Below, piece after piece: positions 20,876 through 31,999 of a stretch of 64,000 nt of DNA. The stretch comes from Aselliscus stoliczkanus (lineage: Eukaryota > Chordata > Mammalia > Chiroptera > Hipposideridae). The stretch's first letter is position 1. Every line of letters starts with the position of its first letter. The position numbers were made by a program, and so were the translations under genes. The stretch is from positions 87,837,352 through 87,901,351 of the forward strand of contig CM066736.1 of NCBI GenBank assembly GCA_033961575.1. Reading direction: 5' to 3'. The notes beneath the pieces were generated by a model, which was not told the DNA's origin, ran no database searches, and saw nothing but the letters and a program-made list of their open reading frames with translations.

Positions 20876-21391
20876 GTTTTTCTAAACTCTTCTCCCCGGC
20901 TGTAATGATCTAAATGTGTATGTGTTTATTTCATTATTGCCATTTTCCTTCATCAAACTAGGAGCTCCCTGAGGAGCAGCCCAGCATGATGGCTGGTATA
21001 TAGTAGGTGCACAATAAATGTTGTTTACTGGATGAACTGTCTGTTTTCTTGTCTATACCACCCCTCCCCCCCCCCCGATTCTTTCTGAGGGTAGGGTCTG
21101 GGTCTGAGCTGCCTCTGTGTTTCCATCACCATCCCTGAGGAGCACAGAGAATGTTTGTTGAATAAATGAATGAGGGAGGGAGGAGGCAGCTGCATCCAAT
21201 GCTAGGACAGATCCAGTGTCTCTGGGCTTCTTCTGCTGTGAATGGAAAACTCCTGAAAAAAAGCCCTGGTTCCCAGCTCTCTGGCTCCCCCATCCTTGGC
21301 TCTGCCCCACTAGGTTCCTGTCCTCAACTGCAAACAGCCAACACTGGCAGGTCTCCTGTCCTGAAGGGCCTTCCCTGGGCCTGGTCCTCCT

Positions 21392-21532
21392 CAGAACCTT
21401 TCTTTCCTCTTCTTTTTTTTTTTTTTTGAGAGCAGTGTCACTGGCCCTCATATGTGGGACCCGATCGCTGGCTTCCCAAGCCAGTGCTTAACCACCGAGC
21501 CACTCGGTGGCCCAGAACCTTCCTTTCTTTAC
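21392..21532 (-). mobile_element. Short tRNA-derived SINE, head type A, decayed
   Basis: The element (about 21413-21512) reads on the minus strand as GGCCACCGAGTGGCTCGGT..., and ends 'agtgacactgctctc' plus poly(A). Imperfect duplications beginning CAGAACCTTTCTTTC and CAGAACCTTCCTTTC flank it. About eight bases are missing around the B box (the GGCCCCGGTTCGGGTC region), so it is a deleted copy. Confidence 0.85.
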
Positions 21533-21929
21533 TTCCCCACACATCACCTTCACTTCCCCCGCTTCCGCTCTCCTCCCCCTCCCCCAACTTGACTGCACGG
21601 TCAGGTCACCATTGTTCAGAGACCCCTCAGGCTTTAACCTCCACCTCTCTGGCTCCTCCCCAGGCCCCTAATATTAGAGTTCCAGGACTCTATCCAGGCC
21701 CCCCCTTCTTCTCACTCTCCCTCAGAAAGCCCATCCACCCCCTTAGATTTAAGCCAAAAGTGAGGTGACCACTCCCCAGGCTTTGCACTGTTTCCAAAAA
21801 GCCTTCCTGGTATCTCTAGACCCTGTTGACTCCTAGCTCCCACTTAGGTGGAGGTCTGCACCCCAGGCCAGGACACTGCCTGGCTTCCACCTAGGTCTAC
21901 CATCAGGATAGAACCTGAGTAAAGGGATT

Positions 21930-22295
21930 CATTCAGTGGGTAATAAAGGTCCCCAAAAGTAGTGCCTTAAAAAAGATAGACACTTACGTGTATCTCTCAT
22001 GCAAAGGTCCAGATTTAGGTGGCTCCAAACTGGCATGGTTGGCTCCGGGTGGCTCCGGAGACCCAAGCTGCTTCCAACTTTTTGATCTACCAGCCACCGA
22101 AGGCACCCTTGCCCTCCTGGTCCAAGATGGTGCTCCAGCTGTCATATCCACATTGTAAGTGACAAGGGAGGGGAGGCAAAGAACAGACACTGCCCCCTCC
22201 CACATTAAACTGCCTTAGGGCACTTTGCTTATATCCCATTGGCCAGGAGTAAATTACCTGGCCATACCTAGCTGCAAGAGAGGCTGGAGAAAGGA
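21930..22295. repeat. Unassigned repeat-like sequence
   Basis: The phrases 'gtgtatctctcatgcaaagg', 'ttaggtggctccaaactggc' and 'cctggtccaagatggtgctc' resemble old DNA-transposon relics common in mammals, but I cannot assign a family. No coding content is seen. Confidence 0.3.
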
Positions 22296-22479
22296 GTTTT
22301 CATCCTAGCAGGCCATGTGTCCAGCTCAAAGAGAATTGATATTGTGGTTGGCACTTAGCTGTCTCTGTCACAACTTCTTACGAGTCCCCAGTCACTGGGA
22401 CTGAGTGGGCAGGTAGGCACTTGGAAGGAAAGTGAAGAAAGGGAAGGAAAGGGAGGGAGGGTGAGGCAGAGGGGATAGC

Positions 22480-22605
22480 ATCTGGGTTGGAGAAAGGCTG
22501 TATGACCTTGACAAGTTCCCACATCTGGGCCTCAGTTTCCCCATCTATACTAGAAGGTATTATAAGGATTAAATGAGAAGAAGTGTGTTCAGCACATGTA
22601 TGGTT
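22480..22605 (-). repeat. MIR SINE fragment
   Basis: It contains 'atgaccttgacaagttccca', 'ctcagtttccccatctatac' and 'ataaggattaaatgagaaga', the antisense MIR landmarks. Confidence 0.6.
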
Positions 22606-22624
22606 CCTGGAACCCTCAGAGCCT

Positions 22625-22920
22625 AGCAAGCGATGAATGCTGTCATTGTTGTGGCTCCCAGTGCTTCCGTGGAAGCACCAGGCCCTTCCTCTCTAGCCCT
22701 GCCAACTCCTCAGCCTCACCTCAGGCCACAGCCCTTCTTATCCTTCTTCCAGAGAGCCTGCATGCCTTTGTCTGTGCTGTTCCCTGTACCAGGTACACCC
22801 TTTCCTGCTCTCCTTCACGCTAATTACATCCATCCTTCAAGGCCCAGCCTACACTGCTCGGTCCCCTGGGAAGTCTTTCCTAACCCATGGAAGAATCGCC
22901 TTGGACCCCTCTGAACCCTC
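22625..22920 (-). repeat. L2 LINE relic
   Basis: Antisense L2-type phrases include 'tgcctttgtctgtgctgttc', 'ccttcaaggcccagcctaca' and 'gggaagtctttcctaaccca'. Boundaries are approximate. Confidence 0.6.
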
Positions 22921-23388
22921 ATGGTTCCCCTGCCCCTCACCATACTCGATCTCCACACCCCTGTGTTCCCTCTATGCCCAGCCCAGCAAACAGATATTCC
23001 CAGGGTAAGCCTCCACTGCTCCATCACTGAGTGTGCTCTGAGTTAAAGCGAGGACGGAGAAGGGGGATATAGAGGAGGAATGGGACAAAAGGAGGGAGAA
23101 GAAAAGGAGGAATTCAAGGCCCGCAAATGGCACTTGGAGTCCCTGGTACTGGCACATAACAAATGGTTTTTCCTTATAGGAACAGCTGGGTCTCATGGAT
23201 TATGGCCCTTGTTCTCAAGAAAGTATGTTGAGTCTTTTTTTCCCTTAAAGACAGACTGCCTCCAGGGTAAAGGAGAAAGAGAAATTGCAATCTCCTGCTT
23301 AAATTCCCTTGTGTAGAAACCTCCTATGACTATTCCTAGAGATAGACCCTGGAGGAACTTGTGTGCCAAAAGGCAAAATCATTATAAG

Positions 23389-23625
23389 AGTAACATTTAT
23401 CACATGCTTACTATGTTCCAGGCATTGTTCTAAGTACTTTGCACATATTAATTTAATCCTCACAACAACAAAAAAACAAAAGGTTTCAATATTATTCCCA
23501 TTTTACATTTAGGGAAGTTAAGGTACAAAGAGGTTAAACAACTTGCCCCGAAGAGCACAGTAAATGGTAGAGCCCGGATACACAGCCAGGTGGTCTGGCT
23601 CTGGAGTCTGTATCCTCTAGCGCGT
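23389..23625 (+). repeat. MIR SINE, nearly complete
   Basis: The full MIR order is seen: 'cttactatgttccaggcatt', 'ctaagtactttgcacatatt', 'aatttaatcctcacaacaac', 'cccattttacatttagggaa', 'acaaagaggttaaacaactt', 'aatggtagagcccggataca' and 'gtctggctctggagtctgta'. A short A-rich insertion is present in the middle. Confidence 0.85.
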
Positions 23626-23629
23626 CTGC

Positions 23630-24830
23630 CTTGCAAAGGGAAGCTGGGAATGGAATTTATCTGTGGCCCACAATTTTCACTCTTGGAAAAGTAACCACAA
23701 GGTCACAGTACTTGATAGTGCGCTGGGACAGTCACTGGGGTCTCTACAGGAGCTCGGCCTGGGCCGTGGCCTGGACTCTGCCTTCTGCTCTCCCTCTTGC
23801 CCACCTCCCCATCATAGGCCACTGAAGAGTCTGGTCTCAAGACTTGGAACAAGATGCAAGGTGGGTAATATCTGTACTGCTAGGCGTGGCATGGCATCAT
23901 ATAGGGAATAAGAACCAGTCTCTGTCTTCTGATGTTCCCACACTTCTATCTCACGGTGGCCCAAAGAATCAAAGTTCCTTCTATCCAAATTGTCAGCCTC
24001 TCCAGCAAGGGTCCTTGGAATGGATTCCCAAGGTGGGCTGGGCCTGCTTTTCCCACTTCCCAGCTGTAAGCACACCTCTGGCATTACTGTGGAGTTAAGC
24101 TTCTCCAGAGCCCTTCTCTGAATCCCCACAATTGCCCAGCAGCCTTGGAGATCAGGCAGGGCTCTAAGGGAAATGTTCTACAGTCTTTCCCCTCCCTGCC
24201 CTGTCCCTCTGTCCTTTCCTCTCCTCCATTTACTTTCTAAAATTATTTGCCACGCTGGTTCTGTCACGTATGGGGTCTGTGTGATATACCAGCAGCCTGG
24301 AGGAGAAGTGAGGGGGGATGGGGTGAGGAAAGAAGGAAAAAGAGCAGAGAGGATGAGGACCTGCAGAGGTGTGGCTGAAAGGACGGTTGTTCAGGGGGAG
24401 AGCAGGTGAGGATTTGGGAGGGCCTTGCCTGGTATAATTCCCCTTTGCTGTCTCCTTGCAACCTTCAGCGAAGAGGCCTTTCCAAGGCTTTTTAAGGCTC
24501 AGGTCTGTATTTGAGATGCCTCCATGTGAGACGGCCTCCAGGCAGCCTTCCAAGTACCCACAGGCCAGAACGATGTTGCTGAAAGGCAAGAGAGGAACCC
24601 AGGGAGAGCGCTCTGTCTTGAGACTGGCCAGCAGACTCCTGACCATGGGACCTCCAGGGCCGTCTCCTGGTGGCCCTGAGTCTCCTCTAGCTGCTGACTT
24701 CTCCTTTTAGAATGAAGCAATGTTGAAGTGGGGGGCCAGGTGGAGGTGAACCGGGGACTGACTGGTTCCCTGAGCCTGAAAGAGGCACATTTGAAGAGGT
24801 GGGTGGAGAAAAAGTGGGGTCTGGTGCTCT
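23630..24830. other. Intergenic, nothing recognised
   Basis: I see no gene, RNA gene or clear repeat here. Purine-rich patches lie at about 24298-24400. Confidence 0.45.
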
Positions 24831-24834
24831 TCCT

Positions 24835-25830
24835 GGCATTTCATGGTCTGGCCCCTCCCAGCTCTGGCCACCCACCTCCTCACACACCCAACGCCCTGGG
24901 GCTTAGTTGAAACTCACTGTTGCTTTACAGCCAGGCTCAGTGCATCTCTGCCTCTGGGTTTTGTATACACAGTGCCTTCCACCAAGAGCTACCTCCTCCT
25001 CTCTGCCTTTTGGATTCCTCCCCACCTCCAGCCCCAGGAAGTGCTCCCTGATTCCACCCTCCACTGAGCCCCCACAGCCTGGAGCATCTGGCCTAGTCCT
25101 GCCATTGTCTGGAGAATGGCCATGGGACAGCTCTTGTTTTCTCAGCTTTCACACATGAGGCCTTGTGCTCTCTGCCCATCTGCCCCAGGGCAGAGCCTAG
25201 CACAGGGCTGGCCCAGGCTGCACTAACATTTTCCCACTTCTTTTTGCGGAGTTCTCACTTGGCCTTCAACATTTGGTTCAGATGCACCCCCCACCTCCAC
25301 CCCCACCCCCTACCCCAAGGAGACCTTCCCTGATTCCTTGGACTGGGTCACGGGCATCCTCTGGGCCATGCTTCCCTCTGTTACAGCTTTGACATCACTG
25401 TATCTGTACCTCCAATAGTTGGGAGCCTGTATGGGGCAGGGCTGGGGCTGGTACTACTCAGGCCCCAGAGCTAACCTAGGCCTGACACGAGGTATCAGTA
25501 AAGGTTTGCTGAATGAATGGAACATCACTCTCTGAGAGCTCATAGTCATCCCTCAAAACCCAGCTTATATGCCTCTTCCCAGAAGCTCTCATTTCCCGCT
25601 CCTATCTTCCTTCACTCCCTTATCGGTGACTCCAAAGCATGTACAATAGCATACTCAATGATAGTATATGTCACACTGTATTTTTGTGAGCAGCTTAACA
25701 TGGCTCCTCCAACTCTCCATGTCTGACTGGGGTTTTCTGGAGAGCCAGGCCCAGGCTTGTCTGTCTCTGTGTCCACAGAGCCTGATCCAGTGAAAGGGAT
25801 CAATAAATAACTGTTGGTGAGAGTTTGGGG
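24835..25830 (-). repeat. Series of L2 LINE relics downstream of P2RY6
   Basis: Three successive antisense L2 blocks are visible. About 24840-25230 has 'catggtctggcccctcccag' and 'cccattgtctgg'-type text. About 25245-25510 ends 'taaaggtttgctgaatgaat'. About 25520-25830 has 'gtctgactggggttttctgg' and ends 'atcaataaataactgttggt'. They are old and diverged. No clear poly(A) signal for P2RY6 could be picked out among them. Confidence 0.6.
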
Positions 25831-25973
25831 TCTGTGGGAGACCTCACTCCATGCACAGCTGAGCTAAGTTCTTAATTCTCTGCATGGTTTAGGGTTGGTG
25901 AGGCTTCTGGTGCCTCAGCCACAATGGCAAACGCAATGGCTGTCCAGGCCCCACGTGTCCTGCCCCATTGGAC

Positions 25974-26960
25974 TCAGGGTCCCTGCCGTTGCCACTTGGC
26001 TGTGAGTTTCTGTAGCAGTTCATGTGGCCGCCGGCGGAACTTCTTCTGGGTGAAATAGAAGAGGATGGGATCTAGCACGCTGTTGGCACTAGCAAAGGGC
26101 CGCGTGCCTTTGTAGGCAGCAGCAAAGGCCTCCAGCACAGGGCAGGGGACACCGGGAGTAGAGCGCACTGCCAGGTAAGCTGTCTTGGTGACATGGAAAG
26201 GTAGGAAGCTGATGGCAAAGGCGGCTGCCACCACCACAGCCATGCGGGCTGCCTTGCCACGCCGCTCCTGGGCCACAGGCCCTGCTGGACCATCCTGGCG
26301 GCACAGACGGCGGGCCAGGCAACAGTAGCAGGCCAGCAGGGCGGCAAAGGGCAGCAGGAAGCCAATGACGGTGAGGGCCATGCCATAGGGCAAGTAGCGA
26401 GTAGCCAGGGCTGGTGGGCTCAGGTCATAGCAGACGGTGCGGTTACGCTGGATGCCTGTGGAGGCAAAGAAGGCTGTAGGCAGGCATTGGGTTGTCACAG
26501 CCAGCCACACAGCTCCACACACTACCCAGGCAGCCCGGCGACCCCCATGCTTGTGCCAGGCAGCCAGAGGGTGGCAGATACCCAGGTAGCGCTGGAAGCT
26601 GATGCAGGTGAGGAAGAGGATGCTGCCGTGTAGGTTGGCGTAGAAGACGAAGCGGACCAGGCGGCAGGTGAGGTCGCCAAAGGGCCAGTGGTCACCGTGG
26701 GCATAGTTGTAGATGAGCAGGGGCAGGGAGCAGGCATACAGCAGGTCAGCTAGGGCCAGATTCAGGGTGTACACAGCCGTGCGGGTCAGGGCCCGGCGGG
26801 ATGTGCAAATCTGGGCAATGACACAGGCATTCAGTGGCAGGCCAGCCGCCAGCACCACTGAGTACACAGGTGGCAGCAGCAGTTGCTTGAAGTTCTCTCG
26901 GTAGACACAGGTTGTGGGCGGTGAGTCCGGAGTCTGGCTTGTGCCATTGTGCCACTCCAT
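25974..26960 (-). CDS. P2RY6: P2RY6, pyrimidinergic receptor P2Y6 (complete, 328 aa)
   Basis: This is a seven-transmembrane G-protein-coupled receptor for extracellular UDP, known to signal through Gq and phospholipase C in macrophages, microglia, epithelia and smooth muscle. The frame encodes 328 residues, the length I know for human, and is closely similar throughout. Visible features are N-glycosylation sites NGT (5-7) and NRT (173-175), TM2 LALAD (68-72), and the extracellular disulfide pair C99 and C177. The TM3 end is QRYLGI in place of DRY, as is normal for P2Y6. TM6 has FLPFHVTK (253-259; H256 and K259 of the nucleotide-binding P2Y signature) and TM7 has KGTRPFASANSVLDPILFYF (284-303), with the DPxxY motif at 297-301. 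I chose the ATG at 26960. A further 17 in-frame codons upstream cross a probable splice acceptor at 26985/26986, so they are not coding. Confidence 0.98.
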   Translation of the reverse strand: MEWHNGTSQTPDSPPTTCVYRENFKQLLLPPVYSVVLAAGLPLNACVIAQICTSRRALTRTAVYTLNLALADLLYACSLPLLIYNYAHGDHWPFGDLTCRLVRFVFYANLHGSILFLTCISFQRYLGICHPLAAWHKHGGRRAAWVVCGAVWLAVTTQCLPTAFFASTGIQRNRTVCYDLSPPALATRYLPYGMALTVIGFLLPFAALLACYCCLARRLCRQDGPAGPVAQERRGKAARMAVVVAAAFAISFLPFHVTKTAYLAVRSTPGVPCPVLEAFAAAYKGTRPFASANSVLDPILFYFTQKKFRRRPHELLQKLTAKWQRQGP

Positions 26961-26990
26961 GGCTGCCTGACCGGGCTTCCTACATCTGGA
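26961..26990 (-). other. P2RY6: P2RY6 5' untranslated end of the coding exon and splice acceptor
   Basis: Minus-strand sequence reads 'ccctaacctctccag' then ATGTAGGAAGCC, giving a pyrimidine-rich acceptor with the first exonic base at 26985. It leaves 25 untranslated bases before the start codon. The P2RY6 coding sequence is known to lie in one exon preceded by non-coding exons. Confidence 0.65.
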
Positions 26991-27254
26991 GAGGTTAGGG
27001 AAGCAACACACAACCTGTCAGTGACCACATTCACTGACCACCCAGTAGGCTCCTATCCCTCTAGACCTCCCCACTGGAACCATCTCTTCTACTCACCACC
27101 CCATGGCAGCCCCACATAGCCCTCACATCAAGGAAACCTAGACTACAATAAAATCAAGCTTGGGAGAAATCCAATTCATTTTCTATAATACTTATTTTCC
27201 ACCAGGCTTCTTGGTGAACTTCTTTACATCCTTCAAAAGCTTAGTCAAATGTCT

Positions 27255-27425
27255 CTTCTGTAAATGGAGATTGATGGGCTTTGGTTTGAATCCCAATTCT
27301 GCTACTTACTAGCTTTGTGACCTTGGGCGTGATATACCTTCTCTGAATCTCAGTTTTCCCATCTGAAAAATGGGGGAATGATGCACCTACCTCTCAGGAT
27401 GTCATGAGGTTAGAAGCAGTAAATT
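27255..27425 (-). repeat. MIR SINE fragment
   Basis: Clear antisense MIR: 'tttgaatcccaattctgcta', 'cttactagctttgtgacctt', 'ctctgaatctcagttttccc' and 'atgggggaatgatgcaccta'. Confidence 0.8.
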
Positions 27426-27807
27426 ATGCTATGCAGGGTTCCCCCGGGTTCCCTTGAGTTTGGAGATTGTGGTCACGGTGGGCCTGCCTGTCTGCCTCTC
27501 CTCTACAGCCCCAGAACCTCCTGGGAAGTGCCAGATCTGGTGCCTCTTTGTATCTCAGAGCCCAGCCTGGGGTCCAGGATAGAGAGGGCCCAGTAACTCT
27601 TAATTAATCAACTTGAACAAAATGTCCACACACCATGGGCTGACCAAGGACAGCGCCCACCTCCTCAGCCTGGACTCCAACTTCTAAAGCCATGGTCCTT
27701 CTTTGGGCTGCAGTTTTCTTATCTGTAAAGGAAGTGATTCAGGAGTCCTAAGCCTCCTTTCATGGTTTGAGGCTACAAAGGCTGGTCTGGCAGAGCCATG
27801 AAGCCAC

Positions 27808-27822
27808 AGCGCCTCCTGGTGG
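27808..27822 (-). promoter_or_regulatory. Candidate CTCF site upstream of the P2RY6 coding exon
   Basis: The minus strand reads CCACCAGGAGGCGCT, which matches the CTCF core CCASYAGRKGGCRS at all but one position (A at the ninth). It is about 0.85 kb upstream of the P2RY6 start codon and faces the plus-oriented candidates at 10282 and 16306. Confidence 0.5.
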
Positions 27823-28009
27823 CTAGCGTGAAAACAGCTTCCCTGAAGGCAAATGGCGGAAGGAGGTCAACAGCTTACTCTATAGGAAGGAAAATCCAGA
27901 TACAGTGAGGGGCAATGATAGCTCAGTCATATTCAGTGAGTTACAGGCAGAGCCACAGTGCAAGCCCAACTGCCTGACTGAGAGGGAACCTAGTGTAGCC
28001 CATGGACAT

Positions 28010-28190
28010 GGAATGTAGAGGTTACGAGCCCAGCTTCAGAGAACCAGGAAGGTCTGGTTCAAATTCTGGCTTCCTTTTCTTCCATGCTGTTCAACTCAGG
28101 GCATATCACTTGCCTTTTCTGAGCCTGTGTCCTCATCAGTGAAATGTATCATAGGCCTGACATGCAGTAGGTGCTTAATAAATGTCATGT
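28010..28190 (-). repeat. MIR SINE fragment
   Basis: The block reads 'ggtctggttcaaattctggc', then 'ttgccttttctgagcctgtg', then 'tcctcatcagtgaaatgtat', ending at 'gcagtaggtgcttaataaat'. This is antisense MIR order. Confidence 0.65.
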
Positions 28191-28499
28191 TGTGCCATTG
28201 CATCCGACACCTTGTCCCTCCACTCATCCCTTTGGGTTGGGTTTTAGGGGAGCCAGCAGCACAAATGCCTTAAAGGGTCCCCTGGTGGGATAAGTCTGAC
28301 TTCTTAGCATTCACCTCCCAGCTAACATTTCCACATTTACTGGTGTCCGGGGAGAATTCACTGCTTAAATCCAGTGGACCTGTAAGGCAAAGCTCTTGAG
28401 ATAGTGAGTCAAATCTCCTCTCTCCCTGTTTTATAGATGAGAGAAACTGAGGCCTAGAAAAAATATAAAGTCCGGAAAATGCACTCAGAAGGCGATAAG

Positions 28500-28705
28500 A
28501 GGGTTGAGGCAGAGTATATGGGCTCTGGTCCAGATATCCAGGTTCAAATCCCAGCTCTGCCACATGTGAGCTGTGAGGTGACTTCAGGCTCATTACTGAA
28601 ACTCTATGCCTCTGTTTCCCCATCTATATAATGAGGCAATATAGCACCTGCCTCATAGGGCTGTTGTGAGGATCAGTGTATGGCACAGGGCAAGTGTTAA
28701 CTATT
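28500..28705 (-). repeat. MIR SINE fragment
   Basis: It shows 'ccaggttcaaatcccagctc', 'gaaactctatgcctctgttt', 'ccccatctatataatgaggc' and 'cctcatagggctgttgtgag' in antisense MIR order. Confidence 0.75.
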
Positions 28706-29139
28706 CTTCATGTGAATATACCTCTTAGTAAAGTTATGAGATTTGTAGAAGTTATATTAGAGCAAAACATAACTTCCCACATTAATGTCTCCCAACCTAA
28801 AAATTTGATTTTGATTCTGGGCAACTGCAAAATGATGTTTGGATTCTCATCTATGTCCCACATGCCATATCACCTTTATTTACCAAAGATTCTTTGTGGG
28901 GCTTCAGCCGATGAGTTAGGAGTGCTGGGTGCTCAGCTGACAAGTTAGGCACAAGGGAGAGGCCAAGGAGGAAGCACTGCGGTCCCACCATTGTAGCCAG
29001 GAAGCCCAGAGTAGTACAGGCAAGGGAAAGTTCATTCATTCATCTCTTCATTCATTTGTTTAGGCCATTCTTTCATTCATGAATTCATTCTCTGGTTTTC
29101 ACATGCCAGGCATTTAATGAGTATTTATTGCCTGCTGGC

Positions 29140-29255
29140 TGTATGAGGGCACAGTATATAGATGCATATGTAGGTAGATAGATACAGATACAGACATACA
29201 TAGACACAAATACTATACCTATACCTATACATACTCATATACATGTGCTAGTCTG
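29140..29255. repeat. Impure tetra/hexanucleotide microsatellite
   Basis: Degenerate runs of GATA/TACA-type units ('gtaggtagatagatacagat', 'ctatacctatacctatacat') fill the stretch. It is simple-sequence DNA beside an L2-like tail with repeated ATTCATTC at 29030-29095. Confidence 0.7.
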
Positions 29256-30128
29256 AAGGGGGAGACCAGCGCAAGCCATAGGACGGAAGAGACTTTTCAG
29301 AGGAGGATGAAGGGTGGAGCAAGATCCTAATGGCTGAGGAGGGTTTCCCTGGGTGGAGAGGGGTGTGAAGATCCCTGGGGTGTCCCTAGGGCAGGAGGAA
29401 GGTGGAGTAGGCAGGGCCTGAGAGAAAGCAGTGTGCTGGGGCAGAGGGTTATGGTAAGGAGGAGGAGGAAGCTGGTGGGAGGAACTGAGCTGTGTCCCTG
29501 AACCCTCCTTTGGGAGGCCTGCCGCCCTTAGACACCACCCCAGAGACAGCCCTCTGCCTTAGGCAAACGGAGAGTCCAGTCATTTTCTGCCTCTCATGCC
29601 CTGGTGAGATGGGTACTTTTGGAAGGAAGCAGGGCTTCATGAGGGGATCCAGGGCAAATCCTCAGGTCTGCTCCAGGAAAGACAGGCACTTGGCCTTCTG
29701 AGGAGCTAGGAGGGGGTGAGCTGCTCTCCCAGTTCCTGGCAGGAGCTGGTTCTGAAAGAGGGCTTGCTTGGCCTCCGCCTCTGGGCAGCAACTGCCATTG
29801 GCTCCATCCAGATCTCACATCTGTCATCCACTCTTGGGCCCTGAGCCGTGGACCAGCTCAGACCCCAGCCCCTTCCTGGACTCCAGCTACTCTTCCTGTG
29901 GTGGGGGGCTTTCCAACAGGTGTGTCTCTACCTCCTTTCCTGCATCCCTCTGTCCTTTGGGGAAAAGCTCAAAGCCCTGTCCTGACAGTCAAGCTTCTGC
30001 CAAGTCCTCTGGCCTCATCTGAAGTACCCGGGTCCCTCCACTCTGCCCCTGCCTCTCTTGTCACATTGTTTGCCGGACACTGAAACTGCTGCACAGCCAG
30101 TCACAGCCAGAGATCCAGGTTTCCTCTC

Positions 30129-30306
30129 TGGCCTCCCCATCTTTTTTTTTTTTTTTTTTACTTTTTAAAAATTAATTAATTAATTTATTTATTTTTGAGG
30201 GCAGTGTCACTGGCCCTCATATGCGGGATCCAAACCGGGGCCGCTGGCATCCCAAGCCAGCGCTCAACCACCGCGCCACTCGGCCGGCCCTGGCCTCCCC
30301 ATCTTT
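30129..30306 (-). mobile_element. Short tRNA-derived SINE, head type A, with target-site duplication
   Basis: The element (about 30145-30290) is a minus-strand head beginning GGCCGGCCGAGTGGCGCGGT, followed by 'agtgacactgccctc' and a long A/T-rich tail including ATTAATTAATTAA. The perfect duplication TGGCCTCCCCATCTTT lies at 30129-30144 and 30291-30306. It is a recent insertion. Confidence 0.93.
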
Positions 30307-31574
30307 ACTGTTTGCTTTACACAAAGCGTCACTCAGCCTATCTCTGTTCAGCAAAACCCCAAGTGTCCATCAAGCTTCAGATCCAATCTTGCTTCTTCTT
30401 TTTCTGACTCCCCAGTTGGGTAGAGCACCTTCCTCTGGGTTCCCCATCTCTGTGGACCTCCTTCAGGTAAGTGCTAAACCCAGCCTGCCCGCCCAGAGTC
30501 ACAATCCCTTGTGTTCTGTCCCAGCCCCACCCTGCACTGGCCCATGTAAGCGTTACTACTTACATGCAGCCTCCTGTCCCCGCGGTGCCTCCTGTCTCCG
30601 AAGCTCCTTGGTGGTCCCAAATGTGTTGGGGCAAGGGGAAGCCAGACACAAGGCTCCCCACCCTCCTGCCCTCAGCCCAGGCTATGACACCTCCGACAGG
30701 GCGACAGGGCGGGCAGCTTCCTCTGTTTCCAGGAAGGACTGTCTCTGACTGAAATAGCCCCTGTGGGGGCCACTCCCTCCCTAACACCCCTAACACCAAG
30801 GCCTGGCGGGAACTGGACCTAGAGGAGTGAGGGGGTGGAGAAAGTCTCCTTCCCAGAACCATCCCCGATCCCAGCAGAGGAAAGAGGCTGATGAGCGGGT
30901 AGAGAGAGGGCGGAGTGGGGAGGACCAGAGGCTGCTGGTCAATGGCCTGGCCCACAGACCCAGCAGCTTTCTTTCTCGTCAGCCCCCTTTGTCTTTTCAT
31001 TTGTCCAACAGGATGGTTGGTGATTACAGAGCTTCTGGCTCCTCCGTTAGCTATAACACCCAGAGCCATCTTCCCAGTCACCCACTCCTCCAGCCACCCT
31101 CCTTTCCCCATGCACTGACATACGCAGGCTTCTAGGTGGCAATCCACTTCTGCACTTACTTATTCAGCCACCCTCTCCCTCCCTTCTTCCTTCTCTTCCT
31201 TTTCTCCACCTACTTTTGTTGATCACCTACTATATGCCATCAGATCCTCCCCCATTCCCCCATTTATCAGTCACTGCCCCCTTTCCCATGGCAGGTTGAG
31301 CGCTCACAGGGAGTGATGGGCATGGGTTGTGGAGATGAAGGCGATGCCCTGAGAACTCATCTGAGTGAAGTTCTCTGGTCTGTGTCAAGTCCTCCTCCAG
31401 CCCCTCCTCACTACCAAACCAGAACTCAGAGCTGTTAGGATGACCTGAGCAGAAGATGTCCCAAAGAGGCCAGCTCCAGGGGTGGGGGCAGCATTTGGGG
31501 GCGTGACCTGCAGGAGATGGGCTTTGATTTGGAGCAGCTGAGGCAACTGGGGGGCGGGGAAGGGTGGTGCAGGA

Positions 31575-31690
31575 AAAGAACACTGCCTTGGGGGTTTGAG
31601 GCCCAGGTTCTACGGGCCCTAATCACTGTGTGACTCTGGATAAGCCCTTTCCTCTCTCTGAGCCTCCTTGGTAGAATGTGGTCACACACG
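31575..31690 (-). repeat. MIR-like fragment
   Basis: 'gaggcccaggttctacgggc' then 'atcactgtgtgactctggat' then 'cctctctctgagcctccttg' follows the antisense MIR order. It is cut by the adjacent SINE insertion. Confidence 0.55.
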
Positions 31691-31863
31691 GGGGCCAGCC
31701 GAGTGGCTCAGTTGGTTAAGAGCTCGTTTAAGAGTGCGGGCTGAGCTCTGAGCAACGGTGGTTCGATGCCAGCCCTAGCTGAGTTGCCATTGAGCTGCCA
31801 ACAGGTGGCAGGATGGCTCAGCTTTAAAAAAAAAAAAAAAAAAAGAACAGAATGTGGTCACAC
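31673..31863 (+). mobile_element. tRNA-derived SINE, head type C, with target-site duplication
   Basis: The element (about 31688-31848) opens GGGGGCCAGCCGAGTGGCTC and has A box TGGCTCAGTTGGTTAAGAGC and B box GGTTCGATGCC. It runs to 'gccaacaggtggcaggatgg' and ends 'ctcagctttaaaa' plus poly(A). The perfect duplication AGAATGTGGTCACAC flanks it at 31673-31687 and 31849-31863. It equals the first tRNA unit of the dimeric type D, stopping just inside the second unit, and lacks AATAAA. Confidence 0.93.
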
Positions 31864-31999
31864 TGGCCACCAGCAGGTTGTGAGGATGAACTGCCAGAAA
31901 CGGGGAGTACCCTTTATACTCTGTAAGGTGTAAGCACTGACCTCCCCTCCAAACCCATTTTACAGGCAAGGGGATTGAGGAACCAAGTTGGGGCCAAAA

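Noticed and set aside
26961..27011. 17-residue N-terminal extension of P2RY6
   Set aside because: It crosses a probable splice acceptor at 26985/26986, and the known P2Y6 protein starts at MEW (26960).
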